Shown: piece after piece, positions 11,322 through 23,199 of the stretch
Position numbering within the stretch: position 1 is the first letter of the stretch
Layout of the letters: every line of letters begins with the position of its first letter
Assembly (NCBI GenBank): GCA_002286715.1
Contig: NSJX01000022.1
Location: 43,770 to 107,769, forward strand
Origin: Dentipellis sp. KUC8613
Taxonomy: Eukaryota; Basidiomycota; Agaricomycetes; Russulales; Hericiaceae
DNA: 64,000 nt
Direction: 5' to 3'
Translations under genes and position numbers: made by a program
The notes under the pieces: generated by a model
What the model was told of the DNA's origin: nothing
What the model saw: the letters and a program-made list of their open reading frames with translations, nothing else
The model's database searches: none

Positions 11322-14300
11322 GCGTGGACGGGGCTGGGCGCGGCAGCTCTAGAGCCTCGACTCGCGCTCCACTCCACAGCAGCCCCTAACCTTAGCCTGG
11401 GGGCAGAACGCCGTGGATGGTCGCAGAACACGATAAGCCTCGCGTTGTGCCACTCGACGCTTCTATCGCCCATCGCGGCACGTATAGCTATAGCCTGCGG
11501 GTCCCTCGAATCGGGCACGCAGACCCGATCTTGCAGCACGCGTGCCCGCCCTCGATTTGCGCGTCCGGAGAGCTAGCTGCACCTGCTGACCCGCGCCGGA
11601 GCGCAGCTGATCCGCCGCGTGCGCGTCCCGTCGAATTCCCCGGCTGCAGCTAATCTCGCGAGTGTACGGTACGCAAGATGCCCCCTCGATACGAGATATG
11701 AGATCTCGCTGCTGCCTCAGGTGACCCCGCAGGAAGCACTGAAGTTGTCGTGCGCCACGGCGTGCTCGGTGAGTGCCAAACTGCCAATGGGCCTGGAAGC
11801 GGCTCTAGCCAGACTGCCGGCACACGTACAAGGCACAGCGCTCGCCGGCTTCTTACCCCGCCTCGATGCTCGATCGGGCAAGTCTCTTACCGTTTTTGGA
11901 CTTGAGCAACGACTTGGACTCGTCGCTCTCGGAGCTTGAGCCCAGTATCCCCGCGCTCTTGTATGTCTGGAATCTGGACTCTGGGCGCGTTGAGTCGAGT
12001 GGAGCTCCGAGTCGCGTTGTGCCGTTGTGATTCCGTCCTCGTGCGCATTCGTCATGCTTGCCTCGAGCCAGCACATCCGACTTGCAATTGGGCCCCTCGA
12101 ATCGCAGTCGCAGTCGCGCGTGTCCGAGTGGAGCGCCACCCTGCAGACGCAATGCCAAGTCGAAGAAGAGAATCAGAGAAGAGTCCGTGGTCTTCGAAGG
12201 CGAAGACAGCCTGTCCCTGCGTCCGATGCGGTTCGTACGTCGCGTCCGGTTCGCTCTTGTACGTGTGCTCTGACTGTGCAGATAACCGGGACCAGCGCTG
12301 GCAGCGGGCGCGCTTAGCCTCTGGAACTTCACCACTGCTCGCATGGCCGATTCCAAGTCCGAGAATGCGAAACATCTTCAACAACTCGCAGAACACCCCC
12401 CGAAGTCGAAGACAGCTGGTCTCTACTCTAGGCTCACGCTTCGGCGGCTACCAATAGTACATACATAGACTGCGCTCCGTTACGGTCGAGCCGCGTTCGC
12501 TCTTGTATGCGTGCTCAGATTTCAGACTGCACAGATGACCGGAACTAACGCTAGCGTCGGTCGCGCTTAGCCCCTGGATCTCCTCTTTGTAGCCGCAGCA
12601 CCGGTGCCGGTGAGTCGCCCGATTGCTCCAGAGCGTTTGGAGCCTGCGCGCGCCACGCATATGCATCGCGGCTCCGTGCATCCGACCCCACATCCCTCGT
12701 CCTCGTGCGCGCCGGCTGCGGGCGTCTCGGCGTTCGCGCTTTTTACTCCCGCACGTCCTCCGTTCGAGGCCCCGTCGAGCTATTTTTCAATAAAGGACGA
12801 TTCATACAACCCCCCGCGCGGATTCCGGATCTCACAGACATGCCTCGCAGCCTGCGCGTCCGTGTGCCGCACGTACGGTGCAGCTCCACCCGTACATCTA
12901 CGCTGCTTTCTCGTGAGTGGAGAGCGACTGGTCGTCGACGCAATTCGAAGACGAAGAAGAGCTGCACTCCAACCGGCGAAGCAGCCAGTGATCGATGATC
13001 GCCTACTACCTAGCTATAGTCACTAGTCACTGCGGCGAGCCGTCCCGGGTTGAGTCCGCACAGATCAGTGCACTGGTCGTGCTCTTCCAGTGCTGATCGA
13101 CATCCACACTACCAGTACTCCGCGTTATGGCTGCGGAGGTGCGTCCAACCCCACACTCCCCTTCCACGCCAGCCGCGCGCATTACTGAGGGCACAACGGG
13201 CGCTCCCGTCCTCCGTCCAAGGCCGCGCATTCATTTGACAAACAACTTGAACTGCCGATGCATGCGGGCAGCCGAGAGGATTTTGGACTTGCGACTCGGA
13301 GAGGTCCGTATGCGGGCGTTCTGCATTCGACTGCACTCGTCGCTTCTCAATTTGAACTGGCACCGTGACATGCTCAGTTGTAGATTCACACTAGTTGTAG
13401 CAGTATCACTCACGCGCTAAAGCTTTCTGGGATAGTTGACATTGGTGAGTATCTCCCCTTAGGAAGAATCTAGACGCACGCTCAGCCTCCGAGTTGTTCT
13501 CAGAAATCTCCATGGACGCCGCATCGGCGAGGTTGGACGCTGGCCACACTCACTGGCCGTGTGTCGTGTGCCGGGTGTGAGATATAAGATGTGAGATGGA
13601 TTCCAGCGGGCGTCCACCGGCCGGCGCTCCCTCCTGCGTATCGGCGCGCACGCAGCCCCATCCGAGCACGCGCAAGTGTACATCTCACGGGTACTGCCAC
13701 TGTGCTCGTCCTCGAGCACACCCTCTGCCGCGCCCTGCTCCCCCTGCGCAAGAGCTCCGATATCGGCGCTTGGCCAGGTGCCGGAGCTGATAACAGCAGG
13801 GTGCAGCCTCTGTCCAACGTCGCCTCTATCTCCATTGCTGACTCCCGAGCTCTTTCAATGTCGCACGCGCCGGCGACTCCAACCAGCCCCTGCCCGGCGC
13901 GCGCCTCCCGTCCCGTCCCGGTTTCTCTCTCAGCCTCCCCCCTCTCCGTTACTCTCCGTCCGCCGTGCACGTGGCGCCGAAGCTGGAGCACAACGAAGGA
14001 TGCAGGCACGCGCGCACCTCTGCTCCGTCGCGGTCTTGGTCTTGGATCTCTATGTTCGTTTCTCGCTTGTCTCCGAATCTTCGGCCCGCCTCGTTCCCCT
14101 CCGTGGCGCAGGATCCGGAGTATCCTACATATAAGACATCGTGCATGAGGATTCGCTAGTGGGTGCCGGGGCGAATGGCGCAGGCGGTGGCGGTGGCAGC
14201 TCGACGTCGGAATCTAGCCTGCCTCCCCGTGGTCTGCCGGCCTTAGACTAGTACGAGTTGCCCTCTGCCAGCAGAGCGCTTCAGAGAAGACCTGGCGATG

Positions 14301-15619
14301 CTACTGCCCGTGCTCAGCTTGAAGGTCTCGACGCATGCGGCCCAACACGAACACGAGCACGAGCGAGCGGCCGGAGGGTCTGGTAGCTTCCGAGTCGTGT
14401 TCGTGTTTGCCGGGCTGTCCTAGCTTCGCCATGCAGATCCGGAACGAAGACCCCGCGGCCGTGCCCGGCATGTGATGCGAGGCAGGGTTCATGGTGTTCA
14501 GGACCAGCATCGACACGACGCGGAATGCGAGTCCCTGGGGAGGAGCTCGGCTCGGAGGTTGTCGGGTGCGCTCGTTGGAGATCGCCCTTGTAAGTTGTGG
14601 TCCGAGCTGTCGTGGACGCCGAACCTGCGGGTTTCTTTTTTCTCTTTCGTAATTCATTGGTGTCCTTCTAGCAATACGTCATCTTGAATCGGGGTGTGAT
14701 AATGTTAGTACCAACCCTTCCCGCGCGCTGTACCGGTACCTACTAATGATATCGATGGAACTTGCCTGTGGAGTTCTCTCTGCCTGTACTTTTGAATTGA
14801 TACCTGACGAACCTTCCCCGCGTTGACCCGCGCTCGAGATGCATGTGAATAGTGGCTTGGAGGGATCGTTCGTAAACGGCGAGAGCTCGAGTCGAAGTCG
14901 GACGGAAGCAAATGCGAGGTTTGGTTAGTTAGGCGCGGGTCCGGCGGACCTTGCAGCCAGCCATGGACCGGGGACATAGCCTCGCGTTCAATGTTGCTTT
15001 TCGCATTCGGTGCGCGCGTCGTACGCGTGAGTGACTGTCCCGTCTTCCTCCCTCAGCCAGCGCGGCTGCGCATATGCCGAGCAGTGAGTCCCTTCGTACT
15101 CGGTCTGTATTAGAGCGGAGAGGATAGGCGAGCAGATGTTACATACACTGACAGTGTCGGGCTCTCGAATCTGCGACCATGCACTCGAGCCGCGAAAGAC
15201 GTACAGCAGATCGCGTACAACGCGTTCGTCCCGGATGAACAAGCCATCCAATATTCGAGGAGTGCTGTTTGGGCGAGAAGAGGCCGAAAAGCTCGTAGGC
15301 AGAGGTGCGTTCTTCCCACTGACGCATGCATCTGCAACGCCCATGGCCCGTAATCTCCATTCTACAGCTCCTACTTGATTGGACCTCGGAATCCTGCCAG
15401 CAGCGGCGGTCTCCCATCTCTTCGCGCGGACGGTCCCTCACTCTACTCACCTGCGCTTTCCGCTTCCCAACAGCCACGTTGCACCAGAGGGTCATCGAGG
15501 ACTTTCGTCGATGCTCTCACCACATTGCCTCGAGGACTTCACCACCCGCACCGGCCACCTCCACCAACTGCATTCTCTGACGTCACGAGCACGATCGGCC
15601 CCGCCCCATTGTTTATACT
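11322..15619. other. Long gene-poor stretch in the spacer
   Basis: About 4.3 kb of GC-rich DNA without a convincing gene. Open frames are many but overlap on both strands and show no family motif or splice pattern. A diverged direct repeat lies at 12190-12580. A spliced non-coding RNA cannot be excluded. Confidence 0.45.
12190..12580 (+). repeat. Diverged direct repeat
   Basis: Units at about 12190-12330 and 12400-12580 share GAAGACAGC, then GTTCGCTCTTGTA, then a CAGAT.ACCGG motif, then GCGCGCTTAGCC-like and CTGGA.CT blocks in the same order. The second unit has an insertion near 12430-12470. Confidence 0.6.
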
Positions 15620-15627
15620 GGCGACCA

Positions 15628-15692
15628 TTGTCCACAATCCGCGGTGGCGGTGTTTCGGGAGTTCAACTTGAACAAGCGCATTGTCTGCCGGC
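15628..15692 (+). promoter_or_regulatory. FunK1 promoter block, copy B
   Basis: Carries TTGTCCACAATCC, GCGGTGGCGGTG, TTTCGGGAGTTCAAC and CATTGTCTGCCG in that order, about 240-300 nt before the copy B start. A CTTGTAAGTCG donor about 60 nt later and an acceptor near 15880 suggest a spliced 5' leader. Confidence 0.6.
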
Positions 15693-15927
15693 TGCTTTCT
15701 TGCTTTCCACCACATTCATCTCTTCACGCAAAGCCCAGATTCATCCAGTCTTGTAAGTCGATTTCTTCTTACCGCATCCTTTCATACCAGTCCCTGATCG
15801 TCCTCTTCCTCCCTTCGCCATCTACAAAGGTCTACAACACCTCGAAGCCTGTCGTTGACGTAAAACCTCGCACAATCTAGATATCCCCACCCAAGCAAGA
15901 GCGATTCTACATTCTCAAAATCACGCT

Positions 15928-18483
15928 ATGTGCGCGAGAATCAACGAAATCTCCGTCGACGAGATCTTCGACATCTTTATCCCCGGCGACGACCCTTCTC
16001 CGGAGGCGCGATCGAAGTTCGTGTCCATTGCGACTGAGAGCGGCCCAGCCGAGTCGCAAGACAGGAGCGACTGTGCGATGGAGACTGGGAACGATCGTGA
16101 CGGCGAACCAGCGACAGCAGCAGCTCCTCAGACGAAGCCAAAAGTAAATTCTTGGGTAGAGTGGCATTGCATGATTGACATCGTACGTTCTTCCCCACGG
16201 CTGGAATGCGCACTGACTGACGAGAGCTACATGCCGCAGTGCAAGATCTCCAAGTCTGTCGTTGACGCAGCTCAAAGCGCCGGTTCCAACCCATCCGAGC
16301 CATTGTTCAAGACGTATGACACGTCCAGTTGGCCGGTGCAGCCGGGCATCAAGCTAGAGGATGCTATGGACATCGATGACTCGCATTCTGTGCTGTCGGC
16401 GCACGAGGAGCCCGAAGGAGAGGCAGGCGATAGACCAAGTGGAGGCGTCTACGCGGTCAACGCGCGCACCGAGCGGTTCGTGGCGATTTCCGACGCGACG
16501 CTCAGGGCGGAGAGCAAGATTAGCGACGCCGACAAGGACGTACGCACAGGGTCCGTCGGACACTGCTCGTGGGCGGACCTCGTCGTCCCCATCGAGGTCG
16601 AGGTCGACCGCTCCTATTCTGCTTTCACATTCTCTGACAAACAAGACCCCCTTCTGATCGACACGAAGCGCGGCAGAAACTCCCTGGACCTGCTTCTGCA
16701 CCATGTGGGGCATGTTTTCACCCACCAGCACCGGACGCACGTCTACGTGCTCTACGTCTTCCGACACCAGGCGCGCATCCTATACTTCGACCGAGCCGGC
16801 TGCATCGTCTCCGAGCCATTTCAATACGACAATGGTACCTATACCCCGCTCCACCGCTTCTTCTGGAGATTGGCACACATGTCGGACGAGGAGCGAGGCT
16901 ACGATCACTCGGCGGTGCTTGCATCTGAGAAAGAGGTGAAGAAGATGGTTGAATATGCTCGGGATGCACCTACGGAGTACATCGGGGAACAGATCTATCG
17001 CGCGCTGTCCTGGGACTCGGAGAAGGGCGCGCCGCGGTCGACGCAGTGGCCTGTGTACAAGGTGACGATGGGCAGCCGTTCCTTGCTCATCGCTCGCCCG
17101 ATAGCGTCATCTCATTCCCTGTACGGGCGCTGCACGCGCGGCTATATTGCGTACGACCCGGAAGAACGGACGGTGTCGTTCCTGAAGGATTGTTGGCGGG
17201 CGGACCATCCGCGCGCAATTGCTGAGCATGAAGTCTACAAGAGACTTGCTGCTCATGGGGTGTCGAATATCGCGACGTGCGAGGGTAGCGAGGATGTCCT
17301 TGATTCGCGCGGTCGGTGGCAGGTCACGAAGGCGCATAGCGCAGTGGGCAGCAAGTCCCGCATTGCGTTTGGCCACTACCGCATCCTACTCCGAGAGATC
17401 TGTCGGCCGCTGATCGACTTCAAGGATTTTCGCGAGCTTGCATCCCTTCTTTACGATGCTGTGACCGGTGCGTGACACGATGGATTCTCCGGTACCAACG
17501 TTTTACTCACTGATGCTCTTCAGCGCACGAGGACGCCTGGTGCAAGGCTGCGGTCCTCCACCGAGATATCAGCGTCAACAATATATTGATCTTCGAAGAG
17601 GGAAAGGGAAGCAACGTCACGCGGAGAGGGATCCTGAATGACTGGGATGCGTGCAAGTACAGGGAGGAGATGGATGAAAGTACGACGCCGAGGCGGCCAA
17701 ATCTGACGGTGCGTGTCGCTGCTTCTTTTTTCTCGCGGGTGATCAGTCTCTTATCCGACTTTGCTGCAGGGCACCTGGTACTTCCGATCGGCGCTGTCCC
17801 TGCAATGTCCGTACAAGCCCTACAGGGTCTCGGACGACATCGAATCTTTCGTCCACGTCTACCAATATTGCGTCTATCGGTTTCATATCACGGTTGACGA
17901 CCTTCCTCCTTTTATCAACGCACTGTATGGAGATATGTGCAAACAGACCATAGACGGGGTTATCATAGGTGGCCGAGGAAAACTGGGGTACATGATGAGC
18001 TCACTCCCGATGGACATTTACGAAAATTGTTCCACTCTTGACGACTGCCTCGGGGCTCTACATCAGGTCTACTATCCTCATTACAAGGCCATCGACTTCG
18101 CTTCGTACAAGCGTCTGTATTGCCCTCAGGCTGCTCATGGCACGAAGCGCGATAGGGCACCGGTTCGAGAGATCGTCGAAGACAACACAAAGGCGATGGA
18201 TACGCACACCAAGCTTAAGGACGTCTTCTTGCGTTACGGCGGCCGTGTCAAGGACGCACAGGGAAACCCGACTATTGTGTGGGAAGAGGACGAACTGCAG
18301 AAGACCGAAGACCTTTTCGCGCACACGTCGCTGGCGGAGCCGACTAATGCGCAGCTCTCTTCTGCCATGCACGAGGGATTTGAGGATATGAGGAGGGAGA
18401 AAGAACGGGCTGTGAAGCGCCTCGAGGTGGGTAGTGGGTCTGCGACGGTGCCAACCGCCATGGATAGCGACTGTGATGAATGA
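15928..18483 (+). CDS. FunK1 fungal-type protein kinase, copy B
   Basis: Four exons: 15928-16182, 16240-17467, 17524-17708 and 17770-18483. They close to 793 residues. The catalytic loop HRDISVNN starts at residue 507 and a DWD follows at about 534-536, typical of FunK1 kinases. Intron 1 is 57 nt, has no stop and keeps frame, so its retention would add 19 residues; introns 1 of copies A and C do not allow this. Introns 2 and 3 fall just before the catalytic loop and after the DWD segment, as in the other copies. The C-terminus is rich in charged residues. It lies head-to-tail with copy C and opposite to copy A. The family's substrates are unknown. Confidence 0.9.
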
Positions 18484-18872
18484 CTCTGACGCTTATGAAG
18501 AGTTACGTTCGAGTGGATTTTCCGACGTGTATCAGTATTCCCTCTGGATAATTCCTGTACTCTATAGTGCATTTTGAATACCATGACATCAATTTGTGCG
18601 TGTATGTGTGCTAGCAATCGAACTCTCTTTTGAGCTGACGTTGTACTTGAACGGGCCCGGGATCAAAGACTTAGAATCCATCTACGACCAGCTCTCGCCG
18701 ACGTCGCACGTGCAATCTTTGACTGTGCCAGTTTGTCAACACGACTAGTAGAAACCTTCGTCTCCGGCGTTCTTAACCTTCCAATTCGGCTTAACATCGT
18801 TCGTGCGACCGCAGGTCGCCGTGCAACGCGGTCCCATATCTTGTTCCCGAGTTACACCACCACGGGAATCTT

Positions 18873-19297
18873 TCACTGCTGGGGCGTCTCGAGAGTGGGG
18901 ACTGGGTTGGGTGCTGGTGGGGGATGTGGTGTCGGGGCGTGGGCCTTCGTTCCTTCCTTTGTATGGTTGGTCTTATTGATGCCGCCCGTTCCGATCGCAG
19001 GCAGCGGCTTGTCTGGCCCCTGCGTCGGCCACGGTAGACAGCTGTCTGTGAGTACGCCCGCGAGGGCCTGCGGTGTATTCACATGCGCTTCCTTATCACT
19101 TACTGTACTAGTACTCTCTCTTTCAAAGTCGTGTCCGTCCAGCCGCGCGCCGTTTGCTGATGAGGCCGGAGATAGATATGTACTTGGTTCATGTCGGAGG
19201 TGCCATAGCCCGTGCCAACTTGAAATTTGTCATGCCCACGCATTGTGTATGTCTACCCTGGCTGCGATACGACGAATTGCGTCGAATGTGGTGGCAT
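18873..19297 (-). pseudogene. Finger-less zinc-finger relative, right-arm copy
   Basis: Counterpart of the feature at 472-889, with exons 19104-19297 and 18873-19041 on the minus strand. It carries an extra 6 nt just before the intron donor (two added codons). A CAG-to-TAG change gives a stop at about codon 15 of the homologous start. A shorter product could still begin at the next ATG. The proline-rich end and its stop codon are the same as in the left arm. Confidence 0.5.
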
Positions 19298-19698
19298 AGG
19301 TGCTTGTATCAGAGCGCGTATTCAACTGATGAGCCTGGAGAGAAAAAGCACGCGAGATTAGGTAGACAATGGGTGATCTCTCATGCTATGAGTGTCTAAT
19401 GTCCTCGAGCTAGCGCATCAACGAGAGAATTTGGACAACTTACACTGGCTCATCGTAAACAGACAAAGGCCGTCGACAGCCGTCGACGTGAGCCAAGATG
19501 GCGGGTGTAAACACGTGGTGGCACGGAACTTGCCGGCAGTCGAACTTGCACTTCGATGCACTTGCAATGAACTTCCACACTTCACCGTGTACACTGTGGC
19601 CCCTCTATTGAAGTAGGTGAATCTACAAATTCTGTTTCTTTGTGTTTCTGACTGTGGCCCTACACGCCGTATTCACGTGGACGATCAGCCACGCGCCT

Positions 19699-19760
19699 TT
19701 GTCCACAAGCTGCGGTGGCAGTGACTCGGGAATTCAACATTCCCATTGTCTGCCGACTCA
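19699..19760 (+). promoter_or_regulatory. FunK1 promoter block, copy C
   Basis: TTTGTCCACAAG, GCGGTGGCAGTG, CTCGGGAATTCAAC and CATTGTCTGCCG occur in the shared order, ending about 137 nt before the ATG at 19897. Confidence 0.6.
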
Positions 19761-19896
19761 TTACTTTTTCTCACCTCGTGCTTTGCTCCCACCTCGCCCA
19801 CAATCTACATTGTGGAACAAAGGAAATCCTGCTGATATATAGCAGCGATTTCTGCTTCCTGTGAGTTAACGTTTCCCTCCACCCATCTCTGCTACC

Positions 19897-22673
19897 ATGT
19901 CTGGCTCTAATCGCCCCTCGTTTCCCTCTATCGTCCCTGATGGCGTGTTCCAGGTTTCTACCGCATCTGCTTCGGTCGACGACTCGAACAGTCTCGCAGA
20001 CAACACCCCTTCGCAATCGCCGACCGACACCAAACGTGCCCATTCACCTGCGAACGACGTGAAATCAACACCTCCGAAGTCGGGCACGAACGCGCAGAAG
20101 AACGCCGTTAATCCACCAACCGGGAAAGCGATTCGGAAGAGCCTCTCGCAGAAGGACGAGATGCCGCAACAGATGAAGGAAGTGTCGATCGACGACATGT
20201 TCAAGACTTACATCCCCGGCGACGACCCGTCCTTGGAGGTGCAGTCCAAGTTTGCATCCATCGCGCTTGAGAGCGATGCGGCCGAAGGCAACAGCAATGG
20301 ACCTGGGGACGACGGAAAGTCTGAGGACGGCGCGAAGCCGAAAGCAAAGGCCGTGTCGTGGGTAGAATGGCGTTGCATGATCGAGATCGTACGTTGTTCG
20401 CTACCACTGGCGTGAGTACCCACTGACGAGTACGACATCAGTGCAAGATCTCCAAGTCCATTGTCGAGGCAGCTCAATGCATTGATCCCAAGCCATCTGA
20501 GCCACTGTTCAAGACCTACGACACGTCGAATTGGCCTGTGCAGCCTGGCATCAAACCGAATGAGAAGCGCAAGAGGGACGAATCTACGCAGCCTGTGGAT
20601 CCTGAAGAAGGAAGGAAATGTACTAGACCGGACGGAGGTGTCTACGCAGTCAACAGTCGCACCGAGCAGTTCGTGGCGATCCCTGACGCGATATTCAAGA
20701 AGGAGAGCAGGATTAGCGACGCTAATAAGGCCGTGCGCATGGGGTTCGTCGGACACTGCTCGTGGGCCGACCTTGTGGTTCCCATCGAAGTCAAGGTCGA
20801 CCGCTCCCTCGCTGCGTTCACTTTTGACGAAGAGCGCGACCACTTCCTCCTGAACACGCTCAACGGCACCGATGGTCTGGGGCAGATTCTGGAGTACGTG
20901 GGACAGGTGTTCACCCACCAGCACCGTATCCACGTCTACGCACTCTATGTCTTCCGAAACCAGGCGCGAATTCTGTACTTCGACCGAGCCGGCTGCATCG
21001 TCTCTGAGCCGTTTCAATACGACAACGGGACCGATACGCCGCTGCATCGGTTCTTCTGGAGATTGGCGCACATGTCGAATGAGGAGCGAGGCTACGATCG
21101 GAGTGCGGTGCTCGCCTCTGAGGACGAGGTGAAGCAGATGGTCGAGTACGCTCGGGATGCGCCTACGGACTTCATCAGGGAGCGGATCTATCATGCGCTT
21201 TCATGGGACGTCAATCATGGGGCGCCGCGATCGACGCAGTGGCCCGCGTACAAGGTTACGATGGCGAATCGTACCTTGCTTATTGCTCGCCCTGTGGCGT
21301 CTTCTCATTCAATGCATGGGCGATGCACGCGCGGTTACCTTGCATACGACCCGAAGGAGAGAACGGTGTCTTTCTTGAAGGATTTCTGGCGGCCAGATCA
21401 TGAACAAATACCTGCCGAACATGAGGTCTACAAGAGACTCGCGGCTCACAAAGTCTCGAATATCGCGACATGCGAGGATAGCGAAGATGTTTGCGGCTCA
21501 GATGGTCGGTGGCAGGTGACGAAGACACATGGCGCTGTGGGTCACACATCCCACCTGGCGCACGGTCACTATCGCATTCGACTCCGGGAGTTCTGCCGGC
21601 CGCTCATAGACTTCAAAGACTTCCGCGAGCTTGCATCGCTTCTTTACGATGCTATGACCGGTGCGTGCGACGATGGATTCTTGAGTACCAATGGTTTACT
21701 TACCGATGCTCTTCAGCGCACGAGGACGCCTGGTGCAAGGCTGCGGTCCTTCACCGAGATATCAGCGTCAATAATATATTGATTCTCGAAGAGGGAAAGG
21801 GAAAAGAGATCAGCAGGAAAGGCATTCTGAATGATTGGGATCTGTGCAAGTACAAGGAGCAGATGGGCCAAGGTACGGCGCCGAGGCGACCGAATCTTAC
21901 AGTACGTGTCATGACTTTTCTCCTGACGATTGTTCTCTTATCCAACTTCATTGCAGGGCACTTGGTATTTCCGCTCAGCGCTATCCCTGCAATTCCCGTA
22001 CAAGCCTTACAGAATCTCTGACGACATCGAATCTTTCGTCCATGTCTACCACTATTGCGTCTATCGGTTTCATGACACCAAGCAAGACGATCTCGCCGTT
22101 ATCATCGATACGACCTATGGAAATGTAGGCACACGGACCGTCGACGGTGTCGTCTTGGGCGGCAGCCAAAAACTACAGAATATGAAGAATGATGAACCCC
22201 CGATGGAAGTCAGCCGGGACTACCCCACTCTCCAGGATTGTCTTGTGGCTCTTCATGAGGTCTACAATCCTCACTACATGGCGATCAACAGTGCTTCGTA
22301 CAAAGAATTATACCGTCCTAATAGCGGCAAAAAGCGCATTATGCGGCCAGTTCAAGAGATCATCGAGGATAATACGAAGCCGATGGATACGCACCTCAAG
22401 CTGAAAGGTGTTTTCTCGCTTTACGGCGGCCGAGACAAGGACGAGCTGGGCAACCCGAAAATCGTCTGGCAAGAAGAGGAACTTCAGAAGACGGAAGATC
22501 TTTTCGAGCACACGTCTTTGGTAGATCGGAAGAACAAACAGCTCTCTTCTGCCAGACGCGAGGCCTTTGAGGACGAGGAACTGCATGCAGAGAATCCCTT
22601 GAAGCGCTTGAAGATAGGAGTTAGATCTACGGCGTTACGGTCCATCAAAGAGGATCACCTCGAGGAAGAGTGA
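19897..22673 (+). CDS. FunK1 fungal-type protein kinase, copy C
   Basis: Four exons: 19897-20388, 20442-21660, 21717-21901 and 21957-22673. The frame closes to 870 residues. It is longer than copies A and B because the first exon codes for about 80 extra N-terminal residues that are Ser/Thr/Asp-rich and probably disordered. From the EVSIDDMFKTYIPGDDPS stretch onward it aligns with the other copies. The catalytic loop HRDISVNN starts near residue 583 and DWD follows in the DFG place. The C-terminal tail (last 40 residues) differs from A and B. Its mirror copy should lie left of the window. Confidence 0.9.
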
Positions 22674-22799
22674 GAGTTGTAGTGGGTCTACTAGTAGGGG
22701 CTAACCCGAGATCTATTGCCAGTGATACTTACTTTGTGTACTCTCTGTACTATACAGTGCCTTTGTAATACTAATATGCTCCTTCTCCAATATCAGTGC

Positions 22800-23180
22800 A
22801 TGCTCTCATACGTCGGTCATCGAGCCCGCAGATACGGGGCAGTGCCGCTTCGCACTCTGGCGCTGTGCGAAGCACCCATCCTCACTGTTCACAGAAGCCC
22901 CACTTTGCATTATCAATACGCACGGCCACTGCCGGGTCTGGCTGTAGCAGGCTCACGCTGAACAGCTCTTCCAGGGTCGGCGGCGGCGGCGGCGGTTTGT
23001 ATCTTTTTCGCTCTCTTCGCGTAGCCGATCTCTGGCATGCTTCGTTCGTAGGCGGCTGTGCGTCTGGACCCTGCGACATCAAGGATAGATACCCGTCTGA
23101 CGCGACGTCTGACGCGATCACAGAAAGGATCGCTGGTAACAGTAATAAGTCGTTCGTGTATTGCCCACGCACAGGCCCAT
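22800..23180 (-). pseudogene. Decayed C2H2 zinc-finger gene remnant
   Basis: On the minus strand an open stretch (22882-23172) repeats the family order: a leucine-rich segment ending QGP, a basic segment, a run of prolines, then LLQPDP and the KWGFC start of the first finger. A TGA breaks it two codons later. A frame-shifted continuation keeps an AKRH motif resembling the ATRH of intact fingers. The second finger is not recognisable. Confidence 0.5.
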
Positions 23181-23199
23181 GCTCGTGTGAGGAGCACTA

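Larger units (their letters stand above)
15620..19775. repeat. Right arm of large inverted duplication
   Basis: Reverse-complement match of the left arm, carrying FunK1 copy B, its promoter block, its 3' flank, a finger-less zinc-finger relative and the promoter block of copy C. The match continues to the left window edge, so the duplicated unit probably also included a copy of FunK1 C. Confidence 0.85.

Noticed and set aside
10880..11389. 169-residue frame opposite the phosphatase
   Set aside because: Gly/Glu/Val-rich shadow of the HCQQGVSRS-containing gene; no independent support.
18733..19299. 188-residue plus-strand frame in the right arm
   Set aside because: It lies opposite the finger-less zinc-finger relic, is not kept as a single frame in the left arm, and has no motif.
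20208..21194. 328-residue open frame antisense to FunK1 copy C
   Set aside because: It mirrors the sense coding exon, similar antisense frames occur over copies A and B in the same register, and it has no domain or start context. It follows from GC-rich codon use.
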